Assembly: GCA_029934755.1 (NCBI GenBank)
Contig: JAOZLQ010000163.1
Span: 1-5,152, forward strand
Source: Desulfuromusa sp.
GTDB lineage: Bacteria; Desulfobacterota; Desulfuromonadia; Desulfuromonadales; Geopsychrobacteraceae
Reading direction: 5' to 3'
Length of the DNA stretch: 5,152 bases
Shown here: in pieces, positions 5,098-5,152 of the stretch
How positions within the stretch are numbered: the first letter of the stretch is position 1
Layout: every line of letters begins with the position of its first letter
Notes under the pieces: model-generated
What the model saw: only the letters and a program-made list of their open reading frames with translations
Database searches by the model: none
Told to the model about the DNA's origin: nothing
Translations under genes and position numbers: made by a program

Positions 5098-5152
5098 TTA
5101 GTTCTTTGCGGTAGCAGCTTTACGGCCACTTTGCTTGACAGCTTCTTTGGTC
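5098..5152 (-). CDS. C-terminal end of a probable third one-helix protein
   Basis: A minus-strand frame enters from the right edge and ends at a TAA (5098-5100). The visible 17 residues read TKEAVKQSGRKAATAKN. They resemble the tail of the one-helix module that ends at 1832 (TKAATQGLAKKRAQASGTK): the same TK-x-A opening, a Gly in the middle, then basic/Ala-rich residues. The terminator 25 bases further on is also a near copy of the one serving that gene. Both points suggest a paralog. The transmembrane part lies outside the window, so the assignment remains provisional. Confidence 0.6.
   Translation of the reverse strand, partial: TKEAVKQSGRKAATAKN

Overview
The window looks like a piece of chromosome from a Gram-negative bacterium of moderate GC content. 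It is most plausibly one of the Desulfuromonadota (Geobacter, Desulfuromonas or Pelobacter relatives). That placement is inference. It rests on the gene style (small Sec-exported one-helix proteins, a GGGG-rich internal lipobox inside a fibronectin-type protein, a sigma-54 type promoter) and on long intergenic hairpin elements. No rRNA or other firm taxonomic marker is present.

Left part (1-1481, minus strand): a two-gene unit. A complete LysE/RhtB-family amino-acid exporter is followed 12 bases later by thyX, a flavin-dependent thymidylate synthase that starts at GTG and runs off the left edge. The ThyX signature RHR-x7-S is intact.

Middle (1482-2831): a minus-strand unit reading leftwards. 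It starts from a good sigma-54 (-24/-12) promoter at 2815-2831. It then carries a 75-residue exported one-helix protein (2526-2753) and a 219-residue protein (1832-2491). The latter joins a degenerate response-regulator receiver to a second copy of the same exported one-helix protein. That second copy has its own signal peptide in mid-chain and its own apparent ribosome binding site. Downstream come a 109-base nested palindromic element, a short GGGGACAG palindrome and a terminator.

Right part (2832-5152): about 500 bases of mostly AT-rich intergenic DNA lead to a plus-strand gene (3330-4976) with a very strong RBS. Its 548-residue product has an N-terminal export signal, an unrecognised Trp/His/Cys-rich domain, one complete Fn3 domain and a second Fn3-like domain. 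The second domain is split by about 75 residues that look like a transmembrane helix, a basic loop and a complete lipoprotein signal peptide (LTAC followed by GGGG). A bidirectional terminator follows. The C-terminal end of what looks like a third copy of the exported one-helix protein then enters on the minus strand from the right edge.

How the parts may fit: the two terminators, which follow minus-strand one-helix genes, are near-identical, so the one-helix cassette has probably been duplicated around the surface-protein gene. The most unusual element is the split Fn3 domain with an internal lipoprotein signal. It suggests a surface protein that is cut and lipidated internally while its halves stay together through the Fn3 fold. 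A functional link between the one-helix proteins, the receiver and this surface protein is a guess from proximity.
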